From: Solea solea
Taxonomy: Eukaryota; Chordata; Actinopteri; Pleuronectiformes; Soleidae
DNA: 64,000 bases
Direction: 5' to 3'
Assembly (NCBI RefSeq): GCF_958295425.1
Contig: NC_081151.1
Coordinates: 14,604,606-14,668,605, forward strand
Position 1 is the first letter of the stretch; every line of letters begins with the position of its first letter. Both the position numbers and the translations under genes were made by a program. Positions 34,920 to 50,500 of this stretch are shown here, one piece after another. A model generated the notes under the pieces. That model searched no databases. It was not told the origin of the DNA and saw only the letters and a list, made by a program, of their open reading frames with translations.

Positions 34920-37726
34920 GATTGAAATACCCTCGATCAGCCTTAGTCTCTACTACACATACTGAAAAATCAGACCCCTGGCTCAATGCCTTTATTAATT
35001 ATTGAAGAAAATACAGTTTCCCGCCTTTTTTACGTTTGAATTTTACAGACTGTCCTTTTGGCCGCTACACGGTGACCTTTGGCCCTAGAGACCCCATATT
35101 CGGAACAGGGGATCCTCTGGACCCACTAAACAATAATCTGATAAAAAATATAAATAAAGTCCTCTAGAATAATATTTGGTGCAATTTCAGGCTGACCTTT
35201 GACCTTTCCGAAGGTTGCACAGGTCTGAAACTCGGCACCCTAGATCAGCCTAAGTCCCTGATACACATACGGAAAAATCACACTCCTGGCTTAATGCCTT
35301 TGGGAATTATTACAAAAAACACACCCGAACGGCTGACCTTTGACCTTTCCGAAGGTTACACGGGTCTAAAACTCGGCACCCTAGATCAGCCTTAGTCCCT
35401 GATACACATACGGAAAAATCACACTCCTGGCTTAATGCCTTTAGGAATTATTACAAAAAACACACCCAAACGGCTGACCTTTGACCTTTCCGAAGGTTGC
35501 ACAGGTCTGAAACTCAGCACCCTGGATCAACCTCAGTCCCTGATACACATACTGAAAAATCAGACTCCTGGCTTAATGCCTTTAGGAATTATTACAAAAA
35601 ACACACCCGAACGGCTGACCTTTGACCTTTCCGAAGGTTGCACAGGTCTGAAACTCAGCACCCTGGATCAACCTCAGTCCCTGATACACATACTGAAAAA
35701 TCAGACTCCTGGCTTAATGCCTTTAGGAATTATTACAAAAAACACACCCGAACGGCTGACCTTTGACCTTTCTGAAGGTTGCACAGGTCTGAAACTCGGC
35801 ACCCTGGATCACTCTTACTCCCTGATACACATACGGAAAAATCAGACTCCTGGCTTAATGCCTTTACAAATAATTACAAAAAACACACCCGAACGGCTGA
35901 CCTTTGACCTTTCCAAAGGCTGCACAGGTCTGAAACTCGGCACCCTGGATCACTCTTACTCCCTGATACACATACGGAAAAATCAGACTCCTGGCTTAAT
36001 GCCTTTACAAATAATTACAAAAAACACACCCGAACTGCTGACCTTTGACCTTTCTGAAGGTTGCACAGGTCTGAAACTCGGAACCCTGGATCAGCCTCAA
36101 TCCCTGATACGCATACGGAGAAATCAGCATCCTGGCTCATTGCCTTTAGGAATTATTGAAGAAAAGACAGTCTCACACCTTTTTTACTTTTTTGAATTTT
36201 ACAGACTGTCTTTTTGTTCCGCTACGTGGAGACCTTTGACCTGGGGGCTCCATATTCGGAACAGAGGATCCTCCGGAGCCACTAAACAATAATCCGGGGG
36301 GGAAAAGCCCAAAGGACTGTTTGTCCTGTGTCCAAAAACTGAAAATCAGGTCGTGTCAGACTCTATACAGTCTTAGACCCTTTGGCCAGAGTGGAGGTTT
36401 TGGAGGGAACTACATTGCTACAGGTCGCAAGAGTGTGAATTTTTCATATGTCGTTTGGGGTCCTAAGACAAGCGGAACGACACCAGTCCCGTGCCGCGTC
36501 CCGGAAATAGCCTTATCTCAGTGTAATGCACACAGAAAGACACCAATAGGAAAACATAACCAAGCAGTGAAAAAATTACAAATTCAAACACTGAGGGTAC
36601 ATAAGTATATATTATAAGTTGTTAACTTCATTCGTGAGTTTTATATTATAGGACAGTAGAAAAAAGATAAAAATACGAAATATAGCCTTATCTCAGCATA
36701 ATGTGCACACAAAAAGACACCAAAAGGAAAAAACACATCCACACAGTGAAATCCTTGCAGAATCAAATACTGAGGGTACAGAAGAATTTAGACGACATCC
36801 TATACTATGACATTTTTGAGTTATTTTGGACGATATACTATAGTGACATTTTTTAGTTGTTTTGGACAACATACTATACTATGACATTTTTGAGTTATTT
36901 TGGACAATATACTATACTGACATTTTTTAGTTGTTTTGGACGTCATACTATACTATGACATTATTGAGTGATTTTGGACAACATACTTCATTTGTGAGGT
37001 TTATATTTTGGGACAGTAGAAAAAATAAAAAAATCAGGAAACAGCCTTAGCTCAGCTGAATACGCACACAAACAGACACCAATAGAAAAACCCATCCAAA
37101 CTGTGAAATCATTGCAAAATCAAACACTGAGGGTACAGAAGTATATCATAAGATGTTAACTTCATTTGTGAAGTATATATTATGGGAGAGTAGAAAAAAG
37201 AAAAACATCCGAAAACAGCCTTATCTCAGCATAATGCGCACACAAACAGACACCAATAGAAAAACACATCCCAACTGTGAAATCGTTGCAAAATCAAACA
37301 CTGAGGGAACAGAAGTATATCTTTTAAGATGTTAACTTCATTTGTGAGCTTTATATTATGGGACAGTAGAAAAATGAAAAAAATCAGTAAACAGCCTTAC
37401 CTCAGCTTAATGCGCACACAAAAAGACAGTAATAGAAAAACACATCCGAACAGTGAAATCATTGCAAAATCAAACACTGAGGGTACATAAATATATCTTA
37501 TATGATGTTAACTTAATTTGTGAGGTTAATATTGTGGGACAGTAGAAAAAAGAAAAAATCTGGAAATAGCCTTATCTCACCGTAATGTGCACACAGAAAG
37601 ACACCAATAGGAAAACATAACCAAACAGTGGAAAAATTACAAATTCAAATACTGAGGCTACATAAATATATCTTATAAGGTGTTAACTTCATTTGTGAGT
37701 TTTATATTATAGGACAGTAGAAAAAA
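34920..37726 (+). repeat. Composite satellite copy 5
   Basis: The C cassette is nearly identical to that of copy 4 at an offset of 3,756 bp, with an occasional substitution (CTTTCTGAAGG near 35,770 versus CTTTCCGAAGG). D 36,295-36,504; short B 36,787-36,985; A 36,986-37,726. It switches from the long-B to the short-B form, and the TGCACACAG variant after D goes with short B. Confidence 0.93.
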
Positions 37727-40700
37727 GATTGAAATACCCTCGATCAGCCTTAGTCTCTACTACACATACTGAAAAATCAGACCCCTGGCTCAATGCCTTT
37801 ATTAATTATTGAAGAAAATACAGTTTCCCGCCTTTTTTACGTTTGAATTTTACAGACTGTCCTTTTGGCCGCTACACGGTGACCTTTGGCCCTAGAGACC
37901 CCATATTCGGAACAGGGGATCCTCTGGAACCACTAAACAATAATCTGATAAAAAATATAAATAAAGTCCTCTAGAATAATATTTGGTGCAATTTCAGGCT
38001 GACCTTTGACCTTTCCGAAGGTTGCACAGGTCTGAAACTCGGCACCCTAGATCAGCCTAAGTCCCTGATACACATACGGAAAAATCACACTCCTGGCTTA
38101 ATGCCTTTAGGAATTATTACAAAAAACACACCCGAACGGCTGACCTTTGACCTTTCCGAAGGTTGCACAGGTCTGAAACTCAGCACCCTGGATCAACCTC
38201 AGTCCCTGATACACATACTGAAAAATCAGACTCCTGGCTTAATGCCTTTACAAATAATTACAAAAAACACACCCGAACTGCTGACCTTTGACCTTTCTGA
38301 AGGTTGCACAGGTCTGAAACTCGGAACCCTGGATCAGCCTCAATCCCTGATACGCATACGGAGAAATCAGCATCCTGGCTCATTGCCTTTAGGAATTATT
38401 GAAGAAAAGACAGTCTCACACCTTTTTTACTTTTTTGAATTTTACAGACTGTCTTTTTGTTCCGCTACGTGGAGACCTTTGACCTGGGGGCTCCATATTC
38501 GGAACAGAGGATCCTCCGGAGCCACTAAACAATAATCCGGGGGGGAAAAGCCCAAAGGACTGTTTGTCCTGTGTCCAAAAACTGAAAATCAGGTCGTGTC
38601 AGACTCTATACAGTCTTAGACCCTTTGGCCAGAGTGGAGGTTTTGGAGGGAACTACATTGCTACAGGTCGCAAGAGTGTGAATTTTTCATATGTCGTTTG
38701 GGGTCCTAAGACAAGCGGAACGACACCAGTCCCGTGCCGCGTCCCGGAAATAGCCTTATCTCAGTGTAATGCGCACACAGAAAGACACCAATAGGAAAAC
38801 ATAACCAAACAGTGAAAAAATTACAAATTCAAACACTGAGGGTACATAAGTATATATTATAAGTTGTTAACTTCATTCGTGAGTTTTATATTATAGGACA
38901 GTAGAAAAAAGATAAAAATACAAAATATAGCATTATCTCAGCATAATGCGCACACAAAAAGACACCAAAAGGAAAAAACACATCCACACAGTGAAATCAT
39001 TGCAAAATCAAATACTGAGGGTACAGAAGTATTTTAGACGACATGCTATACTATGACATTTTTGTCTCTTTTTTGACAACATACTATACTATGACGTTTC
39101 TGTCTCATTTAGACGACATACTATTCTATGACATTTTTGAGTTATTTTGGACGACATACTATACTATGACGTTTTTATCTCATTTTGGACGACATACTAT
39201 ACTATGACCTTTTTATGTCATTTTGGACGACAAACTATACTATGACATTTTTGTGTCATTTTGGACGACATACTATACTATGACGTTTTTGTCTCATTTC
39301 GGACAACATACTATACTATGACGTTTTTGTCTCATTTTGGACGACATACTATACTATGACATTTTTGAGTTATTTTGGACGACATACTATACAATGACAT
39401 TTTTGTGTCATTTTGGACAACATACTATACTATGACATTTTTGTGTCATTTTGGAAGACATACTATACTATGACGTTTTTGTCTCATTTTGGACATCATA
39501 CTATACTATGACATTTTTGAGTTATTTTGGACGAAATACTATAGTGACATTTTTTTGTTGTTTGGACGACATACTATACTATGACATTATCGAGTTGTTT
39601 TGGACGACATTCTATACTATGACATGTTTGTCTCATTTTGAACGACACACTATGCAATGACAATTTTGTCTCATTTTGGACGACATACTATGCTATGACA
39701 TTCTTATCTCATTTTGGACGATATGCTATACTATAAAATTTTTATCTTATTTTGGGCGACATACTATACTATGACATTTTTGTCTCATTTTGAAAAACAT
39801 ACTATACTAAGACGTTTTTGTCTCATTTTGAAAAACATACTATACTATGACATTTTTGTGTGATTTTGGACGATATACTATACTATGTCGTTTTTGTCTC
39901 ATTTTGGACAACATACGATACTATGACGTTTGTGTCTCATTTTGAAAAACATACTATACTATGACATTTTTGAGTTATTTTGGACGATATACTATAGTGA
40001 TATTTTTTAGTTGTTTTGGACAACATACTATACTATGACATTTTTTAGTTGTTTTGGACAACATACTATACTATGACATTTTTGAGTTATTTTGGACAAT
40101 ATACTATACTGACATTTTTTAGTTGTTTTGGACGTCATACTATACTATGACATTATTGAGTGATTTTGGACAACATACTTCATTTGTGAGGTTTATATTT
40201 TGGGACAGTAGAAAAATTAAAAAAATCAGGAAACAGCCTTAGCTCAGCTGAATACGCACACAAACAGACACCAATAGAAAAACCCATCCAAACTGTGAAA
40301 TCATTGCAAAATCAAACACTGAGGGTACAGAAGTATGTCATAAGATGTTAACTTCATTTGTGAAGTATATATTATGGGAGAGTAGAAAAAAGAAAAACAT
40401 CCGAAAACAGCCTTATCTCAGCATAATGCGCACACAAACAGACAACAATAGAAAAACACATCCCAACTGTGAACTCGTTGCAAAATCAAACACTGAGGGA
40501 ACAGAAGTATATCTTTTAAGATGTTAACTTCATTTGTGAGCTTTATATTATGGGACAGTAGAAAAATGAAAAAAATCAGTAAACAGCCTTACCTCAGCTG
40601 AATGCGCACACAAAAAGACAGTAATAGAAAAACACATCCGAACAGTGAAATCATTGCAAAATCAAACACTGAGGGTACATAAATATATCTTATATGATGT

Positions 40701-40918
40701 TAACTTAATTTGTGAGGTTAATATTGTGGGACAGTAGAAAAAAGAAAAAATCTGGAAATAGCCTTATCTCACCGTAATGTGCACACAGAAAGACACCAAT
40801 AGGAAAACATAACCAAACAGTGGAAAAATTACAAATTCAAATACTGAGGCTACATAAATATATCTTATAAGGTGTTAACTTCATTTGTGAGTTTTATATT
40901 ATAGGACAGTAGAAAAAA
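37727..40918 (+). repeat. Composite satellite copy 6
   Basis: Smallest C cassette, three units (site starts 38000, 38141, 38282); D 38,538-38,747; long B 39,033-40,177; A 40,178-40,918. From the last C unit onward it matches copy 4 at an offset of 5,999 bp. Confidence 0.93.
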
Positions 40919-43900
40919 GATTGAAATACCCTCGATCAGCCTTAGTCTCTACTACACATACTGAAAAATCAGACCCCTGGCTCAATGCCTTTATTAATTA
41001 TTGAAGAAAATACAGTTTCCCGCCTTTTTTACGTTTGAATTTTACAGACTGTCCTTTTGGCCGCTACACGGTGACCTTTGGCCCTAGAGACCCCATATTC
41101 GGAACAGGGGATCCTCTGGACCCACTAAACAATAATCTGATAAAAAATATAAATAAAGTCCTCTAGAATAATATTTGGTGCAATTTCAGGCTGACCTTTG
41201 ACCTTTCCGAAGGTTGCACAGGTCTGAAACTCGGCACCCTAGATCAGCCTAAGTCCCTGATACACATACGGAAAAATCACACTCCTGGCTTAATGCCTTT
41301 GGGAATTATTACAAAAAACACACCCGAACGGCTGACCTTTGACCTTTCCGAAGGTTACACGGGTCTAAAACTCGGCACCCTAGATCAGCCTTAGTCCCTG
41401 ATACACATACGGAAAAATCACACTCCTGGCTTAATGCCTTTAGGAATTATTACAAAAAACACACCCAAACGGCTGACCTTTGACCTTTCCGAAGGTTGCA
41501 CAGGTCTGAAACTCAGCACCCTGGATCAACCTCAGTCCCTGATACACATACTGAAAAATCAGACTCCTGGCTTAATGCCTTTAGGAATTATTACAAAAAA
41601 CACACCCGAACGGCTGACCTTTGACCTTTCCGAAGGTTGCACAGGTCTGAAACTCAGCACCCTGGATCAACCTCAGTCCCTGATACACATACTGAAAAAT
41701 CAGACTCCTGGCTTAATGCCTTTAGGAATTATTACAAAAAACACACCCGAACGGCTGACCTTTGACCTTTCTGAAGGTTGCACAGGTCTGAAACTCGGCA
41801 CCCTGGATCACTCTTACTCCCTGATACACATACGGAAAAATCAGACTCCTGGCTTAATGCCTTTACAAATAATTACAAAAAACACACCCGAACGGCTGAC
41901 CTTTGACCTTTCCAAAGGCTGCACAGGTCTGAAACTCGGCACCCTGGATCACTCTTACTCCCTGATACACATACGGAAAAATCAGACTCCTGGCTTAATG
42001 CCTTTACAAATAATTACAAAAAACACACCCGAACTGCTGACCTTTGACCTTTCTGAAGGTTGCACAGGTCTGAAACTCGGAACCCTGGATCAGCCTCAAT
42101 CCCTGATACGCATACGGAGAAATCAGCATCCTGGCTCATTGCCTTTAGGAATTATTGAAGAAAAGACAGTCTCACACCTTTTTTACTTTTTTGAATTTTA
42201 CAGACTGTCTTTTTGTTCCGCTACGTGGAGACCTTTGACCTGGGGGCTCCATATTCGGAACAGAGGATCCTCCGGAGCCACTAAACAATAATCCGGGGGG
42301 GAAAAGCCCAAAGGACTGTTTGTCCTGTGTCCAAAAACTGAAAATCAGGTCGTGTCAGACTCTATACAGTCTTAGACCCTTTGGCCAGAGTGGAGGTTTT
42401 GGAGGGAACTACATTGCTACAGGTCGCAAGAGTGTGAATTTTTCATATGTCGTTTGGGGTCCTAAGACAAGCGGAACGACACCAGTCCCGTGCCGCGTCC
42501 CGGAAATAGCCTTATCTCAGTGTAATGCACACAGAAAGACACCAATAGGAAAACATAACCAAGCAGTGAAAAAATTACAAATTCAAACACTGAGGGTACA
42601 TAAGTATATATTATAAGTTGTTAACTTCATTCGTGAGTTTTATATTATAGGACAGTAGAAAAAAGATAAAAATACGAAATATAGCCTTATCTCAGCATAA
42701 TGTGCACACAAAAAGACACCAAAAGGAAAAAACACATCCACACAGTGAAATCCTTGCAGAATCAAATACTGAGGGTACAGAAGAATTTAGACGACATCCT
42801 ATACTATGACATTTTTGAGTTATTTTGGACGATATACTATAGTGACATTTTTTAGTTGTTTTGGACAACATACTATACTATGACATTTTTGAGTTATTTT
42901 GGACAATATACTATACTGACATTTTTTAGTTGTTTTGGACGTCATACTATACTATGACATTATTGAGTGATTTTGGACAACATACTTCATTTGTGAGGTT
43001 TATATTTTGGGACAGTAGAAAAAATAAAAAAATCAGGAAACAGCCTTAGCTCAGCTGAATACGCACACAAACAGACACCAATAGAAAAACCCATCCAAAC
43101 TGTGAAATCATTGCAAAATCAAACACTGAGGGTACAGAAGTATATCATAAGATGTTAACTTCATTTGTGAAGTATATATTATGGGAGAGTAGAAAAAAGA
43201 AAAACATCCGAAAACAGCCTTATCTCAGCATAATGCGCACACAAACAGACACCAATAGAAAAACACATCCCAACTGTGAAATCGTTGCAAAATCAAACAC
43301 TGAGGGAACAGAAGTATATCTTTTAAGATGTTAACTTCATTTGTGAGCTTTATATTATGGGACAGTAGAAAAAAGATAAAAATACGAAATATAGCCTTAT
43401 CTCAGCATAATGTGCACACAAAAAGACACCAAAAGGAAAAAACACATCCACACAGTGAAATCCTTGCAGAATCAAATACTGAGGGTACAGAAGAATTTAG
43501 ACGACATCCTATACTATGACATTTTTGAGTTATTTTGGACGATATACTATAGTGACATTTTTTAGTTGTTTTGGACAACATACTATACTATGACATTTTT
43601 GAGTTATTTTGGACAATATACTATACTGACATTTTTTAGTTGTTTTGGACGTCATACTATACTATGACATTATTGAGTGATTTTGGACAACATACTTCAT
43701 TTGTGAGGTTTATATTTTGGGACAGTAGAAAAATTAAAAAAATCAGGAAACAGCCTTAGCTCAGCTGAATACGCACACAAACAGACACCAATAGAAAAAC
43801 CCATCCAAACTGTGAAATCATTGCAAAATCAAACACTGAGGGTACAGAAGTATATCATAAGATGTTAACTTCATTTGTGAAGTATATATTATGGGAGAGT

Positions 43901-44435
43901 AGAAAAAAGAAAAACATCCGAAAACAGCCTTATCTCAGCATAATGCGCACACAAACAGACACCAATAGAAAAACACATCCCAACTGTGAAATCGTTGCAA
44001 AATCAAACACTGAGGGAACAGAAGTATATCTTTTAAGATGTTAACTTCATTTGTGAGCTTTATATTATGGGACAGTAGAAAAATGAAAAAAATCAGTAAA
44101 CAGCCTTACCTCAGCTGAATGCGCACACAAAAAGACAGTAATAGAAAAACACATCCGAACAGTGAAATCATTGCAAAATCAAACACTGAGGGTACATAAA
44201 TATATCTTATATGATGTTAACTTAATTTGTGAGGTTAATATTGTGGGACAGTAGAAAAAAGAAAAAATCTGGAAATAGCCTTATCTCACCGTAATGTGCA
44301 CACAGAAAGACACCAATAGGAAAACATAACCAAACAGTGGAAAAATTACAAATTCAAATACTGAGGCTACATAAATATATCTTATAAGGTGTTAACTTCA
44401 TTTGTGAGTTTTATATTATAGGACAGTAGAAAAAA
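40919..44435 (+). repeat. Composite satellite copy 7, with duplicated A-B segment
   Basis: Seven C units; D 42,294-42,503; short B 42,785-42,984; A; second short B 43,495-43,694; A 43,695-44,435. The A-B-A segment starting at 43,152 recurs at 43,862, a 710 bp internal duplication absent from copies 1-6. Up to about 43,370 this copy matches copy 5 at an offset of 5,999 bp. Confidence 0.92.
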
Positions 44436-47400
44436 GATTGAAATACCCTCGATCAGCCTTAGTCTCTACTACACATACTGAAAAATCAGACCCCTGGCTC
44501 AATGCCTTTATTAATTATTGAAGAAAATACAGTTTCCCGCCTTTTTTATGTTTGAATTTTACAGACTGTCCTTTTGGCCGCTACACGGTGACCTTTGGCC
44601 CTAGAGACCCCATATTCGGAACAGGGGATCCTCTGGACCCACTAAACAATAATCTGATAAAAAATATAAATAAAGTCCTCTAGAATAATATTTGGTGCAA
44701 TTTCAGGCTGACCTTTGACCTTTCCGAAGGTTGCACAGGTCTGAAACTCGGCACCCTAGATCAGCCCAAGTCCCTGATACACATACGGAAAAATCTGACT
44801 CCTGGCTTAATGCCTTTAGGAATTATTACAAAAAACACACCCGAACGGCTGACCTTTGACCTTTCCGAAGGTTACACGGGTCTAAAACTCGGCACCCTAG
44901 ATCAGCCTTAGTCCCTGATACACATACGGAAAAATCACACTCCTGGCTCAATGCCTTTAGGAATTATTACAAAAAACACACCCGAACGGCTGACCTTTGA
45001 CCTTTCCAAAGGCTGCACAGGTCTGAAACTCGGCACCCTGGATCACTCTTACTCCCTGATACACATACGGAAAAATCAGACTCCTGGCTTAATGCCTTTA
45101 CAAATAATTACAAAAAACACACCCGAACTGCTGACCTTTGACCTTTCTGAAGGTTGCACAGGTCTGAAACTCGGAACCCTGGATCAGCCTCAATCCCTGA
45201 TACTCATACGGAGAAATCAGCATCCTGGCTCATTGCCTTTAGGAATTATTGAAGAAAAGACAGTTTCAGACCTTTTTTACTTTTTTGAATTTTACAGACT
45301 GTCTTTTTGTTCCGCTACGTGGAGACCTTTGACCTGGGGGCTCCATATTCGGAACAGAGGATCCTCCGGAGCCACTAAACAATAATCCGGGGGGGAAAAG
45401 CCCAAAGGACTGTTTGTCCTGTGTCCAAAAACTGAAAATCAGGTCGTGTCAGACTCTATACAGTCTTAGACCCTTTGGCCAGAGTGGAGGTTTTGGAGGG
45501 AACTACATTGCTACAGGTCGCAAGAGTGTGAATTTTTCATATGTCGTTTGGGGTCCTAAGACAAGCGGAACGACACCAGTCCCGTGCCGCGTCCCGGAAA
45601 TAGCCTTATCTCAGTGTAATGCACACAGAAAGACACCAATAGGAAAACATAACCAAGCAGTGAAAAAATTACAAATTCAAACACTGAGGGTACATAAGTA
45701 TATATTATAAGTTGTTAACTTCATTCGTGAGTTTTATATTATAGGACAGTAGAAAAAAGATAAAAATACGAAATATAGCCTTATCTCAGCATAATGTGCA
45801 CACAAAAAGACACCAAAAGGAAAAAACACATCCACACAGTGAAATCCTTGCAGAATCAAATACTGAGGGTACAGAAGAATTTAGACGACATCCTATACTA
45901 TGACATTTTTGAGTTATTTTGGACGATATACTATAGTGACATTTTTTAGTTGTTTTGGACAACATACTATACTATGACATTTTTGAGTTATTTTGGACAA
46001 TATACTATACTGACATTTTTTAGTTGTTTTGGACGTCATACTATACTATGACATTATTGAGTGATTTTGGACAACATACTTCATTTGTGAGGTTTATATT
46101 TTGGGACAGTAGAAAAATTAAAAAAATCAGGAAACAGCCTTAGCTCAGCTGAATACGCACACAAACAGACACCAATAGAAAAACCCATCCAAACTGTGAA
46201 ATCATTGCAAAATCAAACACTGAGGGTACAGAAGTATATCATAAGATGTTAACTTCATTTGTGAAGTATATATTATGGGAGAGTAGAAAAAAGAAAAACA
46301 TCCGAAAACAGCCTTATCTCAGCATAATGCGCACACAAACAGACACCAATAGAAAAACACATCCCAACTGTGAAATCGTTGCAAAATCAAACACTGAGGG
46401 AACAGAAGTATATCTTTTAAGATGTTAACTTCATTTGTGAGCTTTATATTATGGGACAGTAGAAAAAAGATAAAAATACGAAATATAGCCTTATCTCAGC
46501 ATAATGTGCACACAAAAAGACACCAAAAGGAAAAAACACATCCACACAGTGAAATCCTTGCAGAATCAAATACTGAGGGTACAGAAGAATTTAGACGACA
46601 TCCTATACTATGACATTTTTGAGTTATTTTGGACGATATACTATAGTGACATTTTTTAGTTGTTTTGGACAACATACTATACTATGACATTTTTGAGTTA
46701 TTTTGGACAATATACTATACTGACATTTTTTAGTTGTTTTGGACGTCATACTATACTATGACATTATTGAGTGATTTTGGACAACATACTTCATTTGTGA
46801 GGTTTATATTTTGGGACAGTAGAAAAATTAAAAAAATCAGGAAACAGCCTTAGCTCAGCTGAATACGCACACAAACAGACACCAATAGAAAAACCCATCC
46901 AAACTGTGAAATCATTGCAAAATCAAACACTGAGGGTACAGAAGTATATCATAAGATGTTAACTTCATTTGTGAAGTATATATTATGGGAGAGTAGAAAA
47001 AAGAAAAACATCCGAAAACAGCCTTATCTCAGCATAATGCGCACACAAACAGACACCAATAGAAAAACACATCCCAACTGTGAAATCGTTGCAAAATCAA
47101 ACACTGAGGGAACAGAAGTATATCTTTTAAGATGTTAACTTCATTTGTGAGCTTTATATTATGGGACAGTAGAAAAATGAAAAAAATCAGTAAACAGCCT
47201 TACCTCAGCTGAATGCGCACACAAAAAGACAGTAATAGAAAAACACATCCGAACAGTGAAATCATTGCAAAATCAAACACTGAGGGTACATAAATATATC
47301 TTATATGATGTTAACTTAATTTGTGAGGTTAATATTGTGGGACAGTAGAAAAAAGAAAAAATCTGGAAATAGCCTTATCTCACCGTAATGTGCACACAGA

Positions 47401-47529
47401 AAGACACCAATAGGAAAACATAACCAAACAGTGGAAAAATTACAAATTCAAATACTGAGGCTACATAAATATATCTTATAAGGTGTTAACTTCATTTGTG
47501 AGTTTTATATTATAGGACAGTAGAAAAAA
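44436..47529 (+). repeat. Composite satellite copy 8
   Basis: Four C units; D 45,388-45,597; two short B arrays 45,880-46,078 and 46,590-46,788, with the same 710 bp A-B duplication as copy 7. Private variants (TTTTTTATGTTTG in the leading arm, CAGCCCAAGTCC, GATACTCATACGG) are shared only with copy 9. Confidence 0.92.
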
Positions 47530-50500
47530 GATTGAAATACCCTCGATCAGCCTTAGTCTCTACTACACATACTGAAAAATCAGACCCCTGGCTCAATGCC
47601 TTTATTAATTATTGAAGAAAATACAGTTTCCCGCCTTTTTTATGTTTGAATTTTACAGACTGTCCTTTTGGCCGCTACACGGTGACCTTTGGCCCTAGAG
47701 ACCCCATATTCGGAACAGGGGATCCTCTGGACCCACTAAACAATAATCTGATAAAAAATATAAATAAAGTCCTCTAGAATAATATTTGGTGCAATTTCAG
47801 GCTGACCTTTGACCTTTCCGAAGGTTGCACAGGTCTGAAACTCGGCACCCTAGATCAGCCCAAGTCCCTGATACACATACGGAAAAATCTGACTCCTGGC
47901 TTAATGCCTTTAGGAATTATTACAAAAAACACACCCGAACGGCTGACCTTTGACCTTTCCGAAGGTTACACGGGTCTAAAACTCGGCACCCTAGATCAGC
48001 CTTAGTCCCTGATACACATACGGAAAAATCACACTCCTGGCTCAATGCCTTTAGGAATTATTACAAAAAACACACCCGAACGGCTGACCTTTGACCTTTC
48101 CAAAGGCTGCACAGGTCTGAAACTCGGCACCCTGGATCACTCTTACTCCCTGATACACATACGGAAAAATCAGACTCCTGGCTTAATGCCTTTACAAATA
48201 ATTACAAAAAACACACCCGAACTGCTGACCTTTGACCTTTCTGAAGGTTGCACAGGTCTGAAACTCGGAACCCTGGATCAGCCTCAATCCCTGATACTCA
48301 TACGGAGAAATCAGCATCCTGGCTCATTGCCTTTAGGAATTATTGAAGAAAAGACAGTTTCAGACCTTTTTTACTTTTTTGAATTTTACAGACTGTCTTT
48401 TTGTTCCGCTACGTGGAGACCTTTGACCTGGGGGCTCCATATTCGGAACAGAGGATCCTCCGGAGCCACTAAACAATAATCCGGGGGGGAAAAGCCCAAA
48501 GGACTGTTTGTCCTGTGTCCAAAAACTGAAAATCAGGTCGTGTCAGACTCTATACAGTCTTAGACCCTTTGGCCAGAGTGGAGGTTTTGGAGGGAACTAC
48601 ATTGCTACAGGTCGCAAGAGTGTGAATTTTTCATATGTCGTTTGGGGTCCTAAGACAAGCGGAACGACACCAGTCCCGTGCCGCGTCCCGGAAATAGCCT
48701 TATCTCAGTGTAATGCGCACACAGAAAGACACCAATAGGAAAACATAACCAAACAGTGAAAAAATTACAAATTCAAACACTGAGGGTACATAAGTATATA
48801 TTATAAGTTGTTAACTTCATTCGTGAGTTTTATATTATAGGACAGTAGAAAAAAGATAAAAATACAAAATATAGCCTTATCTCAGCATAATGCGCACACA
48901 AAAAGACACCAAAAGGAAAAAACACAGCCACACAGTGAAATCATTGCAAAATCAAATACTGAGGGTACAGAAGTATTTTAGACGACATGCTATACTATGA
49001 CATTTTTGTCTCTTTTTTGACAACATACTATACTATGACGTTTCTGTCTCATTTAGACGACATACTATTCTATGACATTTTTGAGTTATTTTGGACGACA
49101 TACTATACTATGACGTTTTTATCTCATTTTGGACGACATACTATACTATGACCTTTTTATGTCATTTTGGACGACAAACTATACTATGACATTTTTGTGT
49201 CATTTTGGACGACATACTATACTATGACGTTTTTGTCTCATTTCGGACAACATACTATACTATGACGTTTTTGTCTCATTTTGGACGACATACTATACTA
49301 TGACATTTTTGTGTCATTTTGGAAGACATACTATACTATGACGTTTTTGTCTCATTTTGGACATCATACTATACTATGACATTTTTGAGTTATTTTGGAC
49401 GAAATACTATAGTGACATTTTTTAGTTGTTTGGACGACATACTATACTATGACATTATCGAGTTGTTTTGGACGACATTCTATACTATGACATGTTTGTC
49501 TCATTTTGAACGACACACTATGCAATGACATTCTTGTCTCATTTTGGACGATATGCTATACTATAAAATTTTTATCTTATTTTGGGCGACATACTATACT
49601 ATGACATTTTTGTCTCATTTTGAAAAACATACTATACTAAGACGTTTTTGTCTCATTTTGAAAAACATACTATACTATGACATTTTTGAGTTATTTTGGA
49701 CGATATACTATAGTGACATTTTTTAGTTGTTTTGGACAACATACTATACTATGACATTTTTTAGTTGTTTTGGACAACATACTATACTATGACATTTTTT
49801 AGTTGTTTTGGACAACATACTATACTATGACATTTTTGAGTTATTTTGGACAATATACTATACTGACATTTTTTAGTTGTTTTGGACGTCATACTATACT
49901 ATGACATTATTGAGTGATTTTGGACAACATACTTCATTTGTGAGGTTTATATTTTGGGACAGTAGAAAAATTAAAAAAATCAGGAAACAGCCTTAGCTCA
50001 GCTGAATACGCACACAAACAGACACCAATAGAAAAACCCATCCAAACTGTGAAATCATTGCAAAATCAAACACTGAGGGTACAGAAGTATGTCATAAGAT
50101 GTTAACTTCATTTGTGAAGTATATATTATGGGAGAGTAGAAAAAAGAAAAACATCCGAAAACAGCCTTATCTCAGCATAATGCGCACACAAACAGACATC
50201 AATAGAAAAACACATCCCAACTGTGAACTCGTTGCAAAATCAAACACTGAGGGAACAGAAGTATATCTTTTAAGATGTTAACTTCATTTGTGAGCTTTAT
50301 ATTATGGGACAGTAGAAAAATGAAAAAAATCAGTAAACAGCCTTACCTCAGCTGAATGCGCACACAAAAAGAGAGTAATAGAAAAACACATCCGAACAGT
50401 GAAATCATTGCAAAATCAAACACTGAGGGTACATAAATATATCTTATATGATGTTAACTTAATTTGTGAGGTTAATATTGTGGGACAGTAGAAAAAAGAA

